A DNA stretch of 32,604 nt from CAYSLU01 sp964431965 (GCA_964431965.1 CAYSLU010000060.1:1-32604), one strand, 5' to 3'; positions 22,142 to 30,820 are shown, counted from the stretch's first letter. The notes: generated by a model from the letters alone, not told the origin. Numbers and translations are program-made.

Positions 22142-23940
22142 GGGCTGCTCTTCAGGACGGAGATGAAGGCTTCCTGCGGCACGTTCACGCTGCCGATCTG
22201 CTTCATCCGCTTCTTGCCTTCCTTCTGGCGGTCCAGGAGCTTGCGCTTGCGGCTGATGTCGCCCCCGTAGCACTTCGCGGTCACGTCCTTGCGCATGGCC
22301 CGGATCGTCTCCCGCGCGATGATCGTCTTGTTGATGGCCGCCTGGATCGGCACCGGGAACATGTGCGGCGGGATGACTTCCTTCAGCGCCTCGCACATCT
22401 GGCGCCCCTTGGAGGTCGCCTTGGATCGGTGGATCACGCACGAGAAGGCGTCCACGATCTCGCTGTTCAGCAGGATATCCAGCTTGATGAGGTCGCTGGC
22501 CTCGTACCCGGTGTGCTCGTAGTCCATCGAGGCATACCCGTGGCTCACGCTCTTCAGGAAGTCGTGAAAGTCCACCAGGATCTCGTTGAGCGGCATCTTG
22601 CAGGTCAGCATCACCCGGCGGGTGTCCAGCGAGTCCGTCTTCTCCACCTCGCCGCGACGGTCGCGGACGAGCTTGATCACGTCGCCGATGTTCTCGTTCC
22701 GGCAGATGATGAAGTTCCGGATGATCGGCTCCTCCAGGTGGTCGATGAACGTCTGCTCCGGGAGGTTGATCGGATTGTCCACCTCGATCATGGTGCCGTT
22801 CTTCAAGTAGACGCGGTAGATGACGGCGGGATACGTGCTGATGATATCGACGTCGAACTCGCGTCGGAGCCGCTCCTGGACGACCTCGAGGTGCAGGAGC
22901 CCCAGGAAGCCGCACCGGTAGCCGAACCCCAGGGCGGCCGAGGACTCCGGCTGGAACGAGAATGCGCTGTCGTTCAGGCTGAGCTTCTCCAGGCTGTACT
23001 TGAGCTTCTCGTAGTCCGCGGTGCTCACGGGGTACAGCCCGCTGAACACCATCGGGTGCATCTCCTTGAATCCGGGCAGCGGCTCCGCGGCCGGCTTGCC
23101 GTTGATCGTGAGGGTGTCGCCGATCCGGATTTCCTTCGGATCCTTGATGGTGCCGATGATGTAGCCCACCTGCCCCTCGCGGAGAATGTCCACGGGCACG
23201 GGCTTCGGCGAGAACCGTCCGACCTCCTTGACCTCGCAGTTGTGCCCGGTCCTCATGAAGAGGATGCGGTCGCCGGCCTTCAAGGAGCCCTCGAACACGC
23301 GGACGTAGGTCACCACGCCGCGGTAGGCGTCGTATACGGAGTCGAAGACGAGCGCACGCGTGTGGCCGGAGGTCGCCGCCTTGGGCGGCGGAACCCGCTT
23401 GACGATGGCCTCGAGCAAGTCCGGTATCCCCACCCCCGTCTTCGCGCTGATCCGCAGGCTGTGCTCCATGCCGATCGCGAGAACTTCCTCGACCTGCTTG
23501 GCCACTTCCTCGACGTTGGCGCTCGGGAGGTCGATTTTGTTGATGACCGGAATGATCTCGAGGTTGTGGTCGATGGCGAGGTAGGTGTTCGCCACCGTCT
23601 GGGCTTCAACGCCCTGCCCCGCGTCGATCACCAGGATGGCGCCCTCGCACGCGGCCATGCTGCGCGAGACCTCGTAGGCGAAGTCCACGTGCCCCGGCGT
23701 GTCCAGCAGGTTCAGCTCGTAGATCAGGCCGTCCTGCGCCTTGTACTTCATCGTCACGGGATGGGACTTGATGGTGATGCCGCGCTCGCGCTCCAGGTCC
23801 ATGCTGTCCAGGACCTGATCCCGGAACTCGCGCTGGTCGATCGTGCCGGTGAGCTGCAGCAACCGGTCCGCCAGGGTCGATTTCCCGTGGTCGATGTGCG
23901 CGACGATGCAGAAGTTGCGGATGCGGGACAGCTCGCTCAT
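22138..23940 (-). CDS. lepA: Elongation factor 4 (LepA)
   Basis: This 600-residue ribosome-associated translational GTPase affects initiation and elongation under stress. G1 is AHIDHGKST (14-22), G3 is DTPGH (80-84) and G4 is NKID (134-137). The EF4-specific C-terminus is present (LTCKMPLNEILVDF, MDYEHTGYE, CYGGDISRKRKLLDRQKEGKKRM split across the end region). Length matches the family. The ATG at 23940 shares one base with the rpe stop (TGATG), and the reading frame extending further upstream is only a shadow of rpe. It is part of the rpe-lepA-lepB coupled set. Confidence 0.98.
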   Translation of the reverse strand: MSELSRIRNFCIVAHIDHGKSTLADRLLQLTGTIDQREFRDQVLDSMDLERERGITIKSHPVTMKYKAQDGLIYELNLLDTPGHVDFAYEVSRSMAACEGAILVIDAGQGVEAQTVANTYLAIDHNLEIIPVINKIDLPSANVEEVAKQVEEVLAIGMEHSLRISAKTGVGIPDLLEAIVKRVPPPKAATSGHTRALVFDSVYDAYRGVVTYVRVFEGSLKAGDRILFMRTGHNCEVKEVGRFSPKPVPVDILREGQVGYIIGTIKDPKEIRIGDTLTINGKPAAEPLPGFKEMHPMVFSGLYPVSTADYEKLKYSLEKLSLNDSAFSFQPESSAALGFGYRCGFLGLLHLEVVQERLRREFDVDIISTYPAVIYRVYLKNGTMIEVDNPINLPEQTFIDHLEEPIIRNFIICRNENIGDVIKLVRDRRGEVEKTDSLDTRRVMLTCKMPLNEILVDFHDFLKSVSHGYASMDYEHTGYEASDLIKLDILLNSEIVDAFSCVIHRSKATSKGRQMCEALKEVIPPHMFPVPIQAAINKTIIARETIRAMRKDVTAKCYGGDISRKRKLLDRQKEGKKRMKQIGSVNVPQEAFISVLKSSP

Positions 23941-24674
23941 CAGGTCGGGGTCCAGTGCTGGTCGATCATCGCTTCCGCGGCGCCGCGCATTCGGAGGACC
24001 GCGTCGGCCATGTCCGGAGCCCGATAGAGCGAGGTGCCGGCGATGAACAGGTTCGCGCCGTGGCGGGAGGCCACGGAGACGGTTTCGAGATCGATGCCGC
24101 CGTCGACCGAAATGTCGATCGGTCCGGCCGCGCGGGGAAAGCGGCGGATCGCAGCCAGCTTGGGCATGACATCCGCCATGAACTTCTGGCCGCCATAGCC
24201 GGGGTTCACGGTCATGCACAGCACTTCGTCCGCCTCTTCGAGGAACGGCAGAGCGGCTTCGGCGGGAGTGGCGGGGTTGAGCGTGATGCCGGGCCTCGCG
24301 CCGAGCGCCCGGATTCGCCGAAGCGAGTCCAGAACGTCGCAGCGGGCCTCGACGTGGATGAGCAGCGTGGTGGCGCCCGCCCGTATGAACCGCTCGGCGT
24401 ACCGGTCCGGCCGCCACATCATGAGGTGAACGCTGAGCGGGATCTTCACGCTGCGGCGAGCCATCGCCACCACATCGGGCCCCATGCTCAGATTGGGCAC
24501 GAAATCGCCGTCCATGATGTCGATGTGCAGCTGGTCGCCGCCGGATGACTCGGCCTTCCGGGCTCCCTCCTCGAGGCGGCCGAAGTCCGCAGCCAGCAGC
24601 GACGGCAGAATCTGTACGTTCAGCTTCACGTTCACGGGTGCGACACGCCAGCGACGCCGTTCATCGGCGCCCAT
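23940..24674 (-). CDS. rpe: Ribulose-phosphate 3-epimerase
   Basis: Rpe interconverts ribulose-5-phosphate and xylulose-5-phosphate in the pentose phosphate pathway. Motifs include ILPSLLAADFG, LHIDIMDGDFVPNLSMGP (catalytic Asp and metal-binding His), SVHLMMWRPDRY, MTVNPGYGGQKF and ISVDGGID (second catalytic Asp). The start is uncertain. The ATG at 24674 adds an Arg-rich stretch, whereas GTG codons at 24635 or 24629 begin just before the conserved ILPSLL strand as in other Rpe proteins; none has a clear ribosome binding site. The stop overlaps lepA by one base. Confidence 0.94.
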   Translation of the reverse strand: MGADERRRWRVAPVNVKLNVQILPSLLAADFGRLEEGARKAESSGGDQLHIDIMDGDFVPNLSMGPDVVAMARRSVKIPLSVHLMMWRPDRYAERFIRAGATTLLIHVEARCDVLDSLRRIRALGARPGITLNPATPAEAALPFLEEADEVLCMTVNPGYGGQKFMADVMPKLAAIRRFPRAAGPIDISVDGGIDLETVSVASRHGANLFIAGTSLYRAPDMADAVLRMRGAAEAMIDQHWTPT

Positions 24675-24696
24675 CTTTCGGCGCAAGAGGGCCCGT

Positions 24697-24726
24697 ATTA
24701 TGTCAGCTCAGTAGGTCACGTGCCAT
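24697..24726 (-). promoter_or_regulatory. Possible internal promoter for rpe-lepA-lepB
   Basis: On the minus strand ATGGCA (24726-24721) and CATAAT (24702-24697, 5 of 6 consensus) are 18 bases apart, overlapping the truA stop. The expected start is near 24690. The 33-base truA-rpe gap is the largest in this run of genes. Confidence 0.35.
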
Positions 24727-25466
24727 AGAAAAAGCCCCTGGGGCGGCGCCGTCGGGACCCGAGCCGTGCGCACGCGCGAGACCAGTATCCCCGGAACTTC
24801 ATCCGGGGTCACGGCGCCCTCCCCCACCCGGATCAGCAGGCCGCACAGGCTCCGCACCATCTTGTAGAGGAAGCCGTCGCTCTTAGCGACGACGACGACC
24901 TCGGCCCCCCGCCGCGACACGCGAAGCTCGGTCAGGCTGCGCACCGTCGATTCGACTTCCCGGTTCGGATTGGCCGTGAACGCGGCGAAGTCGTGGCGTC
25001 CCACCAGGTGCCCGGCCGCGGCGCGCATGGCGGGCACATCGAGCGGCTTTCGCATGTGCGCCCGGTAGGCGCGCAGCCACGGGGGAAGGATTTCGCCGTT
25101 CCAGATGAAATAGCGGTACTCCTTGCCGCGCGCGCTGCGGCGCGCGTGGAAGTCCGGCCGCGCACGGGCCGCGGCCAGGATGCGGATGTCGGCCGGCAGG
25201 AGTCCGTTGAGCGCCCGCTTGAGGTTGGCCGGAGGAATCGCCCGCGGAAGGTCGAAGTGCGCGACCTGGCCGCGCGCGTGGACCCCCTGGTCCGTCCGGC
25301 CGCTCCCGTGGATCTTGACGGCGCGGCCCGCCAGAGTGCCCAGGGCGGCTTCGATCTCGGACTGCACCGTCCGGTGCTCCGGCTGGACCTGCCACCCGGC
25401 GTAGGCCGATCCATCGTAGGCGGCGGTGATCCGGTGCCGGACGCCGGTCGGGGCAGGGTCAGTCAT
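24708..25466 (-). CDS. truA: tRNA pseudouridine synthase A
   Basis: TruA makes pseudouridine at positions 38-40 of the tRNA anticodon arm. The 252-residue protein has AAYDGSAYAGWQ (15-26), HGSGRTDQGVHARGQVAHF with catalytic Asp59, RSARGKEYRYFIWN, and the C-terminal FLYKMVRSLCGLL and PQGLFLWHVTY. The ATG at 25466 gives the family N-terminus and an 8-base overlap with the ruvX stop, so longer in-frame starts are not needed. Confidence 0.96.
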   Translation of the reverse strand: MTDPAPTGVRHRITAAYDGSAYAGWQVQPEHRTVQSEIEAALGTLAGRAVKIHGSGRTDQGVHARGQVAHFDLPRAIPPANLKRALNGLLPADIRILAAARARPDFHARRSARGKEYRYFIWNGEILPPWLRAYRAHMRKPLDVPAMRAAAGHLVGRHDFAAFTANPNREVESTVRSLTELRVSRRGAEVVVVAKSDGFLYKMVRSLCGLLIRVGEGAVTPDEVPGILVSRVRTARVPTAPPQGLFLWHVTY

Positions 25467-25899
25467 CGTCGGCTGGCCCCGCGGCGGCCGCCTGCGCGTC
25501 GAGGTACCCCTGCAGGATGCTCTGCGCCGCCAGCTTGTCGATGACGCCCTTCCGCTTCCCTCGGCTGACATCCGCCTCGATCAGCGTGCGTTCGACCAGG
25601 CTGCTGCTGAGGCGCTCGTCCATGAGGTGGACCGGTCGACCGGTCGCGGCGCGAAGCCGCTCGGCGAATGCCTCGACGCGCTGGGCCTGCGGGCCGTGCG
25701 TCCCGTTCATGTTGAGCGGGAGGCCGAGAACCATGGCGTCGGCCTCGCACTCGGCGCACAGAGACACAACCTGTCGCTCGGCGTCCTCCTCGCTCACCAC
25801 CGCCAGCGTCTTCAGCGGGAGCGCGATCGTGCCGGTGCCATCGCTCCGGGCGATGCCAATCCTCCGGCTGCCATAGTCGATGCCCAGAATGCGTCCCAT
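25459..25899 (-). CDS. ruvX: RuvX/YqgF RNase H-fold nuclease
   Basis: A 146-residue protein of the YqgF family, implicated in 16S rRNA 5' maturation and also described as a putative Holliday junction resolvase. It has GIDYGSRRIGIARSD (Asp8), GLPLNMNGTHGPQAQ, the acidic DERLSSSLVE and a C-terminal DKLAAQSILQGYLD, the expected metal-binding acid positions of the RNase H fold. The start at 25899 is preceded by AGGGAC. It is 22 bases after the mannose-1-phosphate guanylyltransferase stop and overlaps truA. Confidence 0.95.
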   Translation of the reverse strand: MGRILGIDYGSRRIGIARSDGTGTIALPLKTLAVVSEEDAERQVVSLCAECEADAMVLGLPLNMNGTHGPQAQRVEAFAERLRAATGRPVHLMDERLSSSLVERTLIEADVSRGKRKGVIDKLAAQSILQGYLDAQAAAAGPADDD

Positions 25900-25921
25900 G
25901 TTCGTCCCTTTCCGCCGCGCC

Positions 25922-27007
25922 CTAGAGAATCTGGTCGTAATGACCGGTGGACTTGAGGTGCTGGACGAGCTTCTTGAGGTCTTGCGCCCGGCTCTTCGGA
26001 CACACCAGCGTCACGCCATCGGCGTGAATCACCATCAGGTCCCGCACCCCCAGCAGGGCGGTCACCCGCCCCTCCGAGACGACGATGTTTCCGCCGGAGT
26101 CCACGCTCTCGCAGGTCCCGACCACCACGCTTCCGTTCGCATCCTTCGGGAAATGATTCTCGATCGCCGGCCATGAGCCGACATCGTCCCACGGGAAGAC
26201 GCCCTTGGCCATGACGATGTTGGGCGCCTTCTCCATGAGGGCATAGTCGACGGAGATTCGCTCGATTCGCTCGTACTCGGCGCGAAGGGCCGGGGCGAAG
26301 CCCGGTGTCCCGACCACGCCCAGCAGGCGCGCGGCCATCGCGTGCAAGGCGGGGCAGTGCGCCAGCAGCGCGCGCTCCAGGCTGGCGACGGACCACACGA
26401 ACATGCCCGAATTCCAGAAGTAGCGGCCCGAATCCATGTACTGGCGCGCGGTGGCGGCATCCGGCTTCTCGACAAAGCGGCGGGCCGAAAAGAACTCGAC
26501 CCGGCCTGACGCATGGAACGGCGCGGCCACCTCGATGTAGCCGAAGCCGGTGCTCGGCTGCGTCGGCTTGATCCCGATCGTGAGCAGCCAGTCCCCGGCA
26601 GATGCAACGGCGAGGGCTTCGCGAAGTGTCTGGCGAAAGAGGTCGATCTCCCCCATCACCTGGTCGGCCGTCAGCACGCAGAACGATGCGGCCGGGTTGG
26701 CGGCCTTCACCAGCGTCATGCCGAGCGCCACGGCCGCCGCCGTGTCGCGCCCGAACGGCTCGCCGACGATGTTGGCCGCGGGAACGGCGGGCACGGCCCG
26801 GCGGGTCGCATCGACCAGGTCCGCGTTCGTGATGATGAAGACGGCATCGGGCGCGATCAGGCCGTCGAGGCGGTCGACCGCCGCGGCGATCAGCGGCTTC
26901 CCGCCGATCAGCGAGATGAACTGCTTCGGACGCTTTGACGTGCTGAGCGGCCAGAACCGCTCGCCCCGCCCGCCCGCCATGATGACCGCATATGCGTCGT
27001 GCGCCAT
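25922..27007 (-). CDS. manC: Mannose-1-phosphate guanylyltransferase
   Basis: The 361-residue protein forms GDP-mannose from mannose-1-phosphate and GTP, supplying mannose, fucose and related sugars for surface polysaccharides. The nucleotide-binding signature is VIMAGGRGERFWPLS (8-22), followed by RPKQF, GEPFGRDTAAAVALG, FVEKP with the conserved Lys, and WNSGMFVWSVASL. The C-terminal half-barrel is short (VSEGRVTALLGVRDLMVIHADG) and there is no added phosphomannose isomerase domain, so it is the monofunctional type. The start at 27007 follows AGAGGG and is 2 bases after the coaX stop, implying coupling. An odd partner for cofactor genes, but co-transcription looks certain from spacing. Confidence 0.94.
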   Translation of the reverse strand: MAHDAYAVIMAGGRGERFWPLSTSKRPKQFISLIGGKPLIAAAVDRLDGLIAPDAVFIITNADLVDATRRAVPAVPAANIVGEPFGRDTAAAVALGMTLVKAANPAASFCVLTADQVMGEIDLFRQTLREALAVASAGDWLLTIGIKPTQPSTGFGYIEVAAPFHASGRVEFFSARRFVEKPDAATARQYMDSGRYFWNSGMFVWSVASLERALLAHCPALHAMAARLLGVVGTPGFAPALRAEYERIERISVDYALMEKAPNIVMAKGVFPWDDVGSWPAIENHFPKDANGSVVVGTCESVDSGGNIVVSEGRVTALLGVRDLMVIHADGVTLVCPKSRAQDLKKLVQHLKSTGHYDQIL

Positions 27008-27009
27008 GA

Positions 27010-27774
27010 CTATGCCCTCTTCACTTCCCGGTTCAAGCGCCACACCTCCGCCAGCCCGAACAGCGTAAGGGCGGGCTCGTACGGTATTCCGAGTCCTTCG
27101 ACCGCCCAGGCGCCGTCGCCCCCCGTGGCGCAGAAGCGCGTGCCCCGCCCCAGCTCCCGCCGCAGACTGGCGACCAGTTCGCGCACCAGCCCCGTGTAGC
27201 CCGTCCGGGCCCCGATCTCCATCGCCTCCCGCGTGCTTCGCCCCACGGCCCGGCTCACGCCGCTCGGAAGCGTCAGCCGCGGGAGGAGCGCGGTCCGATC
27301 CGCCAGATAGTCCAGCATCATCCGCGGCCCGGGGGCGATGACGCCGCCGACGAACGCCCCCGTACGGTCCACGACATCGAACGTCGTCGCCGTCCCCGCA
27401 TCGATGGCCACGACCGGCGCGCCGTAGCGGCGGAACGCCGCGCATGCGTTCACGAGGCGGTCCGCTCCGATGGTTTCCGCCCGTCGGTAGTCGATGCGGA
27501 TGCCAAAGTCGAGCGTGTGGCTCACAACCAGCGGCCGGATGCCCGTCTCCCCGGCAATGGCTTTCCGCCATGAGCCGGTCCGGGCCGGAACAACGGAAGA
27601 CAAGACGGCGCCGCCGAATCCGCCTCGTGGGCTCATCCGGCGGATCAGCTCCTGCGCCGCTGATCCGGAGGTCGCCGCCGTGGGCAGGCGCAGCGGGCGG
27701 CCGGGGCGATCGGCGCGGAAGGCGGCCACGGTCACGCTCGTGTTTCCGATGTCGACCAGGAGCAGGGGGCGCAT
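27010..27774 (-). CDS. coaX: Type III pantothenate kinase
   Basis: CoaX phosphorylates pantothenate, the first step of coenzyme A synthesis, and is feedback-resistant compared with CoaA. The 254-residue protein has LVDIGNTSVTVAAF (6-19, Asp8), GADRLVNACAAF (103-114, catalytic Asp105), VVAIDAGTATTFDVV (121-135) and GGVIAPGPRMM. The ATG at 27774 shares one base with the nadC stop (TGATG). Linkage of nadC and coaX is seen in other bacteria. No separate birA gene is visible here. Confidence 0.96.
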   Translation of the reverse strand: MRPLLLVDIGNTSVTVAAFRADRPGRPLRLPTAATSGSAAQELIRRMSPRGGFGGAVLSSVVPARTGSWRKAIAGETGIRPLVVSHTLDFGIRIDYRRAETIGADRLVNACAAFRRYGAPVVAIDAGTATTFDVVDRTGAFVGGVIAPGPRMMLDYLADRTALLPRLTLPSGVSRAVGRSTREAMEIGARTGYTGLVRELVASLRRELGRGTRFCATGGDGAWAVEGLGIPYEPALTLFGLAEVWRLNREVKRA

Positions 27775-28643
27775 CAGGCGGCGCCCTCCATCTCGAGTGA
27801 GATGTCCGCGGCCGGAGCGGAGTGCGTCAGGCATCCGAGCGATATGGCATCGACGCCACTGGCCGCAGCAGCCGCCACGTTCTCCAGGCGAATGCCGCCC
27901 GATGCCTCCAGCCGACACCGCCCGGCGCAGAGCTCGACGCAGCGCTTCATCGCATCCGGGGCCATATTGTCGAGCATGATCCACTCCGGGCGCTCGCGCA
28001 AGGCGCTCAGCAGGTCGTCTTCGCTCTCGACCTCGATCTCCACCGGCACGCCGCGGTAGAGGCGGCGGGCCTCCGCCACCGCGGCCCCGAGATCGCCCCG
28101 GCCGGTCTCGCGCCAGATGTGCCGATGGTTGTCCTTCACCAGGACCATGTCGAACAGGCCGAACCGATGATTCACCCCGCCGCCGCAGCGCACCGCGTAC
28201 TTCTCGAGGAAGCGCAGCCCCGGAGTCGTCTTGCGCGTGTCGAGGATGGCGGTGCCATACGGAGCAACCGCCTCGACGAACCGGTGAGTCAGGGTGGCGA
28301 TGCCGGTCATTCGCTGGATGAAGTTGAGCGCGGTTCGCTCGCCCGTCAGGATGCCGCACGCCGGCCCCTCGATGCGCAGGACCGGCGCATCAGGTCCCGC
28401 GGCCTGGCCGTCCGGAATGAGTACCGTAACCGACAGCCGCTGATCGACCTGCCGGAATACCTCGCCCGCCACCGCCGTTCCCGCCACGATGTAGTCGCCT
28501 CGCGACAGGACGACGGCGCGGCCCGTGCAGCCATCCGGCACGAGGGCGAGCGTGGTCACGTCTCCGCGCCCCACGTCCTCGGCCACGGCCCGGGCAACCA
28601 CGTCGGCCAACCGCGCATCGTTCCGAATGTCGGGGATCTGCAT
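27774..28643 (-). CDS. nadC: Nicotinate-nucleotide pyrophosphorylase (quinolinate phosphoribosyltransferase)
   Basis: NadC converts quinolinate and PRPP to nicotinate mononucleotide, the step after NadA. The 289-residue protein has TGERTALNFIQRMTGIAT, ILDTRKTTPGLR, KYAVRCGGGVNHRFGLFDMV (cut here at 20), LVKDNH, VEIEVES, IMLDNM, LEASGGIR and AISLGCLTHS, all in family order. The start at 28643 follows GGAG 8 bases upstream. It is 24 bases after the amidohydrolase stop and overlaps coaX by one base. Confidence 0.97.
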   Translation of the reverse strand: MQIPDIRNDARLADVVARAVAEDVGRGDVTTLALVPDGCTGRAVVLSRGDYIVAGTAVAGEVFRQVDQRLSVTVLIPDGQAAGPDAPVLRIEGPACGILTGERTALNFIQRMTGIATLTHRFVEAVAPYGTAILDTRKTTPGLRFLEKYAVRCGGGVNHRFGLFDMVLVKDNHRHIWRETGRGDLGAAVAEARRLYRGVPVEIEVESEDDLLSALRERPEWIMLDNMAPDAMKRCVELCAGRCRLEASGGIRLENVAAAAASGVDAISLGCLTHSAPAADISLEMEGAA

Positions 28644-28667
28644 CGTGGTCGCTCCGGTTCCGCCCTG

Positions 28668-29456
28668 TCAGCCCCGCACGCGCGCCAGCAGGCGCGCCGC
28701 GTTGCCCGACAGGATGCTCCGCTTGTCCGCCTCGGGGATGTCCGCGCCCGCAACCTTGCCAAGCTGCTGGGCCTGGTCGAAGAAGTAGCCGTCGGATCCC
28801 CAGATTACCCGATCCGCGCCCGCCGCCCGGACCAGCCTGGCCACCAGCCCGCGAAAGCTGCGGCTGAACGCCAGGTCGAGATACACGTTCGGACACTCGG
28901 CGGCCATCCGGATGTAGCCGTCCTCGTTGGCGCAGCCGCTGTGCGCGAGGAGGATGGACAGGTCCGGATACCGGGCGGACACGACGCGCAGCTCTTTGAA
29001 CTCCTGCTCCCCGCCCCAGGTGTGGAACAGGGCCAGCATCCGCCGCTCGTTCGCGAATCCGTACCCCGGTTCGTAGGCCGGATGGTCGTAGGCGAAGCCG
29101 TTCGCGTTGTGCAGCTTGATTCCACTGAAGCCAGCCCCCGCGTGCCGCTCCAACTCGCGCCGCACAGCCGCCGCGTCCGAAGGCCAGAACGACAGGTATC
29201 CCAGGACCCGCCCGGGAAACTCCCTCATCGCCTCCGCAACCCGGTCGTTGCCCCAGCTCACGTCGCCCGACATGCATCGCATGTGGCTCGTGATCAGGCG
29301 GGCGATTCCGACGCGGTCCATCGTGGAGACCATCGTGGCGACGGATGTGTCCGGGATGCTGAAGTTGTAGCGTCCGATGTGGCCATGCACGTCGGTGATG
29401 TCCAGATCCCGGAGGCACTCCCCCCGGCGCACGCGGTCGAGAAGAGCCGCGCTCAT
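28668..29456 (-). CDS. Amidohydrolase-2 family metal-dependent hydrolase
   Basis: The 262-residue TIM-barrel protein belongs to the Amidohydro_rel (amidohydrolase 2) family, which includes decarboxylases and lactone hydrolases. Probable metal or active-site residues are His24 and His26 (TDVHGHIGRY), His115 or the neighbouring Lys in GIKLHNANG, His145 (LALFHTWGG), His172 (ILLAHSGC) and Asp222 (IWGSDGYF). The substrate is not known. The ATG at 29456 overlaps the stop of the upstream paralogue in an ATGA arrangement, so the two proteins are made together, probably as partners. Followed after 24 bases by nadC. Confidence 0.85.
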   Translation of the reverse strand: MSAALLDRVRRGECLRDLDITDVHGHIGRYNFSIPDTSVATMVSTMDRVGIARLITSHMRCMSGDVSWGNDRVAEAMREFPGRVLGYLSFWPSDAAAVRRELERHAGAGFSGIKLHNANGFAYDHPAYEPGYGFANERRMLALFHTWGGEQEFKELRVVSARYPDLSILLAHSGCANEDGYIRMAAECPNVYLDLAFSRSFRGLVARLVRAAGADRVIWGSDGYFFDQAQQLGKVAGADIPEADKRSILSGNAARLLARVRG

Positions 29457-30208
29457 CGGATGGCCCCCGCGAGGCGCCGTATGTTCCCGGCGCCGATCAG
29501 CTGCCGCTCCTCGCCGCTCACCTTCGCATAGGCCAGGTACGAGATCGCGCCGGCTGCCTCGGAGTCGGGGAGGCCGGTTCCGAAAAGCAGCCGCTCCGCG
29601 CCGACCGTTGCGACCGCCTGCTCGATGCCGCCCGACACGATGTAGTTGTTGCCGGTCGACAGGTACACGTTGGGGAATGCCTCCAGGAGCGGCAGCAGAA
29701 CCTGCTGCTGCCGGTAGTGCACCTCAGCCAGGATCACCGGGAGAGCCGGAAACCGGCGCGCCAGAGCGGCAACCTGGTCGATCGGCACCAGCCGCAGCAG
29801 GCAGACGACCGGCAGATGGCGGTCCGCCAGCGCCCGGAACAAGCGGTCGCTGAGCCAGTCCGCGATCATCCACGAATCGGGGCCCGGCCGGATGACCACG
29901 GCGGCGGCGCCGGCGCGGACGGCCGTATCCGCCTGTTCGGCCTCGGGCGCCAGATCGTATCCCGTGGCCGGGACGACAACCGGGCACGGGACCAGCTCCG
30001 GATGCGCCCGGCAGGCGTCGGCCAGCCGGGCGTTCGACCGCTCCACATCGGTGTCGAGCCCTTCAGGGGTGATGCGCACCAGCGCGCGGCCGATCCGATG
30101 GCGGGCCAGCTCCGCAGCCAGCGCCTCCGGCGAGAACGCGCCCGCAGCCCCAGGCGCGGCACCTCCGAACCCGGCCTGCACATCGAACAGATCGATCTCC
30201 ATTGCCAT
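29453..30208 (-). CDS. Amidohydrolase-like paralogue lacking the metal ligands
   Basis: The 251-residue protein follows the layout of the next gene: a start strand (DLFDVQAGFG), APEL-type middle strands, VILAEVHYRQQQVLLPLLEAFPNVYLSTG, then AERLLFGTGLPDSEAAG and a closing GNIRRLAG. At each expected metal position it differs from the intact paralogue: DVHGHIG becomes DVQAGFG, LLAHSG becomes ILAEVH, and WGSDG becomes FGTGL. It is probably a non-catalytic partner or a metal-independent variant (inference). A methionine at 30202 is an alternative start; neither has a ribosome binding site. The promoter at 30215-30242 predicts a transcript that begins at or next to the start codon. It is the first gene of the run leading to truA. 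Confidence 0.75.
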   Translation of the reverse strand: MAMEIDLFDVQAGFGGAAPGAAGAFSPEALAAELARHRIGRALVRITPEGLDTDVERSNARLADACRAHPELVPCPVVVPATGYDLAPEAEQADTAVRAGAAAVVIRPGPDSWMIADWLSDRLFRALADRHLPVVCLLRLVPIDQVAALARRFPALPVILAEVHYRQQQVLLPLLEAFPNVYLSTGNNYIVSGGIEQAVATVGAERLLFGTGLPDSEAAGAISYLAYAKVSGEERQLIGAGNIRRLAGAIR

Positions 30209-30214
30209 GATGGC

Positions 30215-30242
30215 ATGCTATGCTGCGAAGGCGAATTGTCAA
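30215..30242 (-). promoter_or_regulatory. sigma70-type promoter for the amidohydrolase-nadC-coaX-manC-ruvX-truA run
   Basis: On the minus strand a perfect TTGACA (30242-30237), a 16-base spacer, and TAGCAT (30220-30215, 4 of 6 consensus). Transcription would begin near 30208, which is the first base of the ATG of the first gene, implying a leaderless or near-leaderless message. Confidence 0.55.
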
Positions 30243-30294
30243 GATGGCCGACCGCCGGGAGCCGAGAGCCATCTGTCGCGTGGAGGATCGCCGG

Positions 30295-30693
30295 ATGCCT
30301 GCCGTGTTCCGACGCCTGCTGCCCGCCCTCGTCGCCGCGGTCTCGGTGGCGCTGGGGGCGCTCGCCAGCGACATCCCTCGCGCGCAGCGCGAGGCGATCG
30401 AAGCGGTGCTCGCCCATGTCGCGGCCTTGAAGGACTCCTCGTTCATCCGAAACGGAAAAGCATACGATGCGGCGGCGGCAGCCACTTTCCTGCGCCGGAA
30501 GTGGGAGTCCCGCGCGGGCTCCGTCACAAACGTGGCGGATTTCATCGCCCGCATCGCCTCCGAGTCCTCGACCTCCGGAAAGCCGTATCGCATCCGGTTT
30601 GCGGACGGGCGCGAGACCGACTGCGGCGCGTATCTGGAGTCGCTCGCGAAAACCAACGGGTGGCTCGACGCCCCTCCCCCGGCTGGTCGCTGA
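30295..30693 (+). CDS. DUF5329-type exported protein
   Basis: A 132-residue protein with a signal peptide (MPAVFRRLLPALVAAVSVAL then GALAS, cleavage near residue 25). The mature part has FIRNGKAYDAAAAATFLRRKW, then VADFIARIASESSTSGKPYRI, then RFADGRETDCGAYLESL, which match the DUF5329 pattern. Function is unknown; family members are small periplasmic proteins. The ATG at 30295 is set by GGAGG at 30282-30286. It diverges from the amidohydrolase run. Confidence 0.85.
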   Translation: MPAVFRRLLPALVAAVSVALGALASDIPRAQREAIEAVLAHVAALKDSSFIRNGKAYDAAAAATFLRRKWESRAGSVTNVADFIARIASESSTSGKPYRIRFADGRETDCGAYLESLAKTNGWLDAPPPAGR

Positions 30694-30720
30694 GCGGCCC
30701 TCCTCGCCTCCGTCGTGCAG

Positions 30721-30749
30721 TTGCAGGGCGAGCCGGCGGGCTGTATTGT
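30721..30749 (+). promoter_or_regulatory. Candidate promoter for the tandem membrane protein pair
   Basis: TTGCAG (30721-30726), a 17-base spacer, and TATTGT (30744-30749), each with partial consensus. The expected start near 30756 leaves a 65-base leader before the ATG at 30821. Confidence 0.4.
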
Positions 30750-30820
30750 TCACGGAGTGGTGGACGCGCGGATCCGGCGATGGCCATCTGGCCGCGACCG
30801 ACCGAGCGTCCGGCCCAACC

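Noticed and set aside
21958..24027. A 689-codon open frame on the plus strand opposite lepA
   Set aside because: It is antisense to an unmistakable LepA, and its translation has repetitive Val/Leu/His/Asp composition without motifs.
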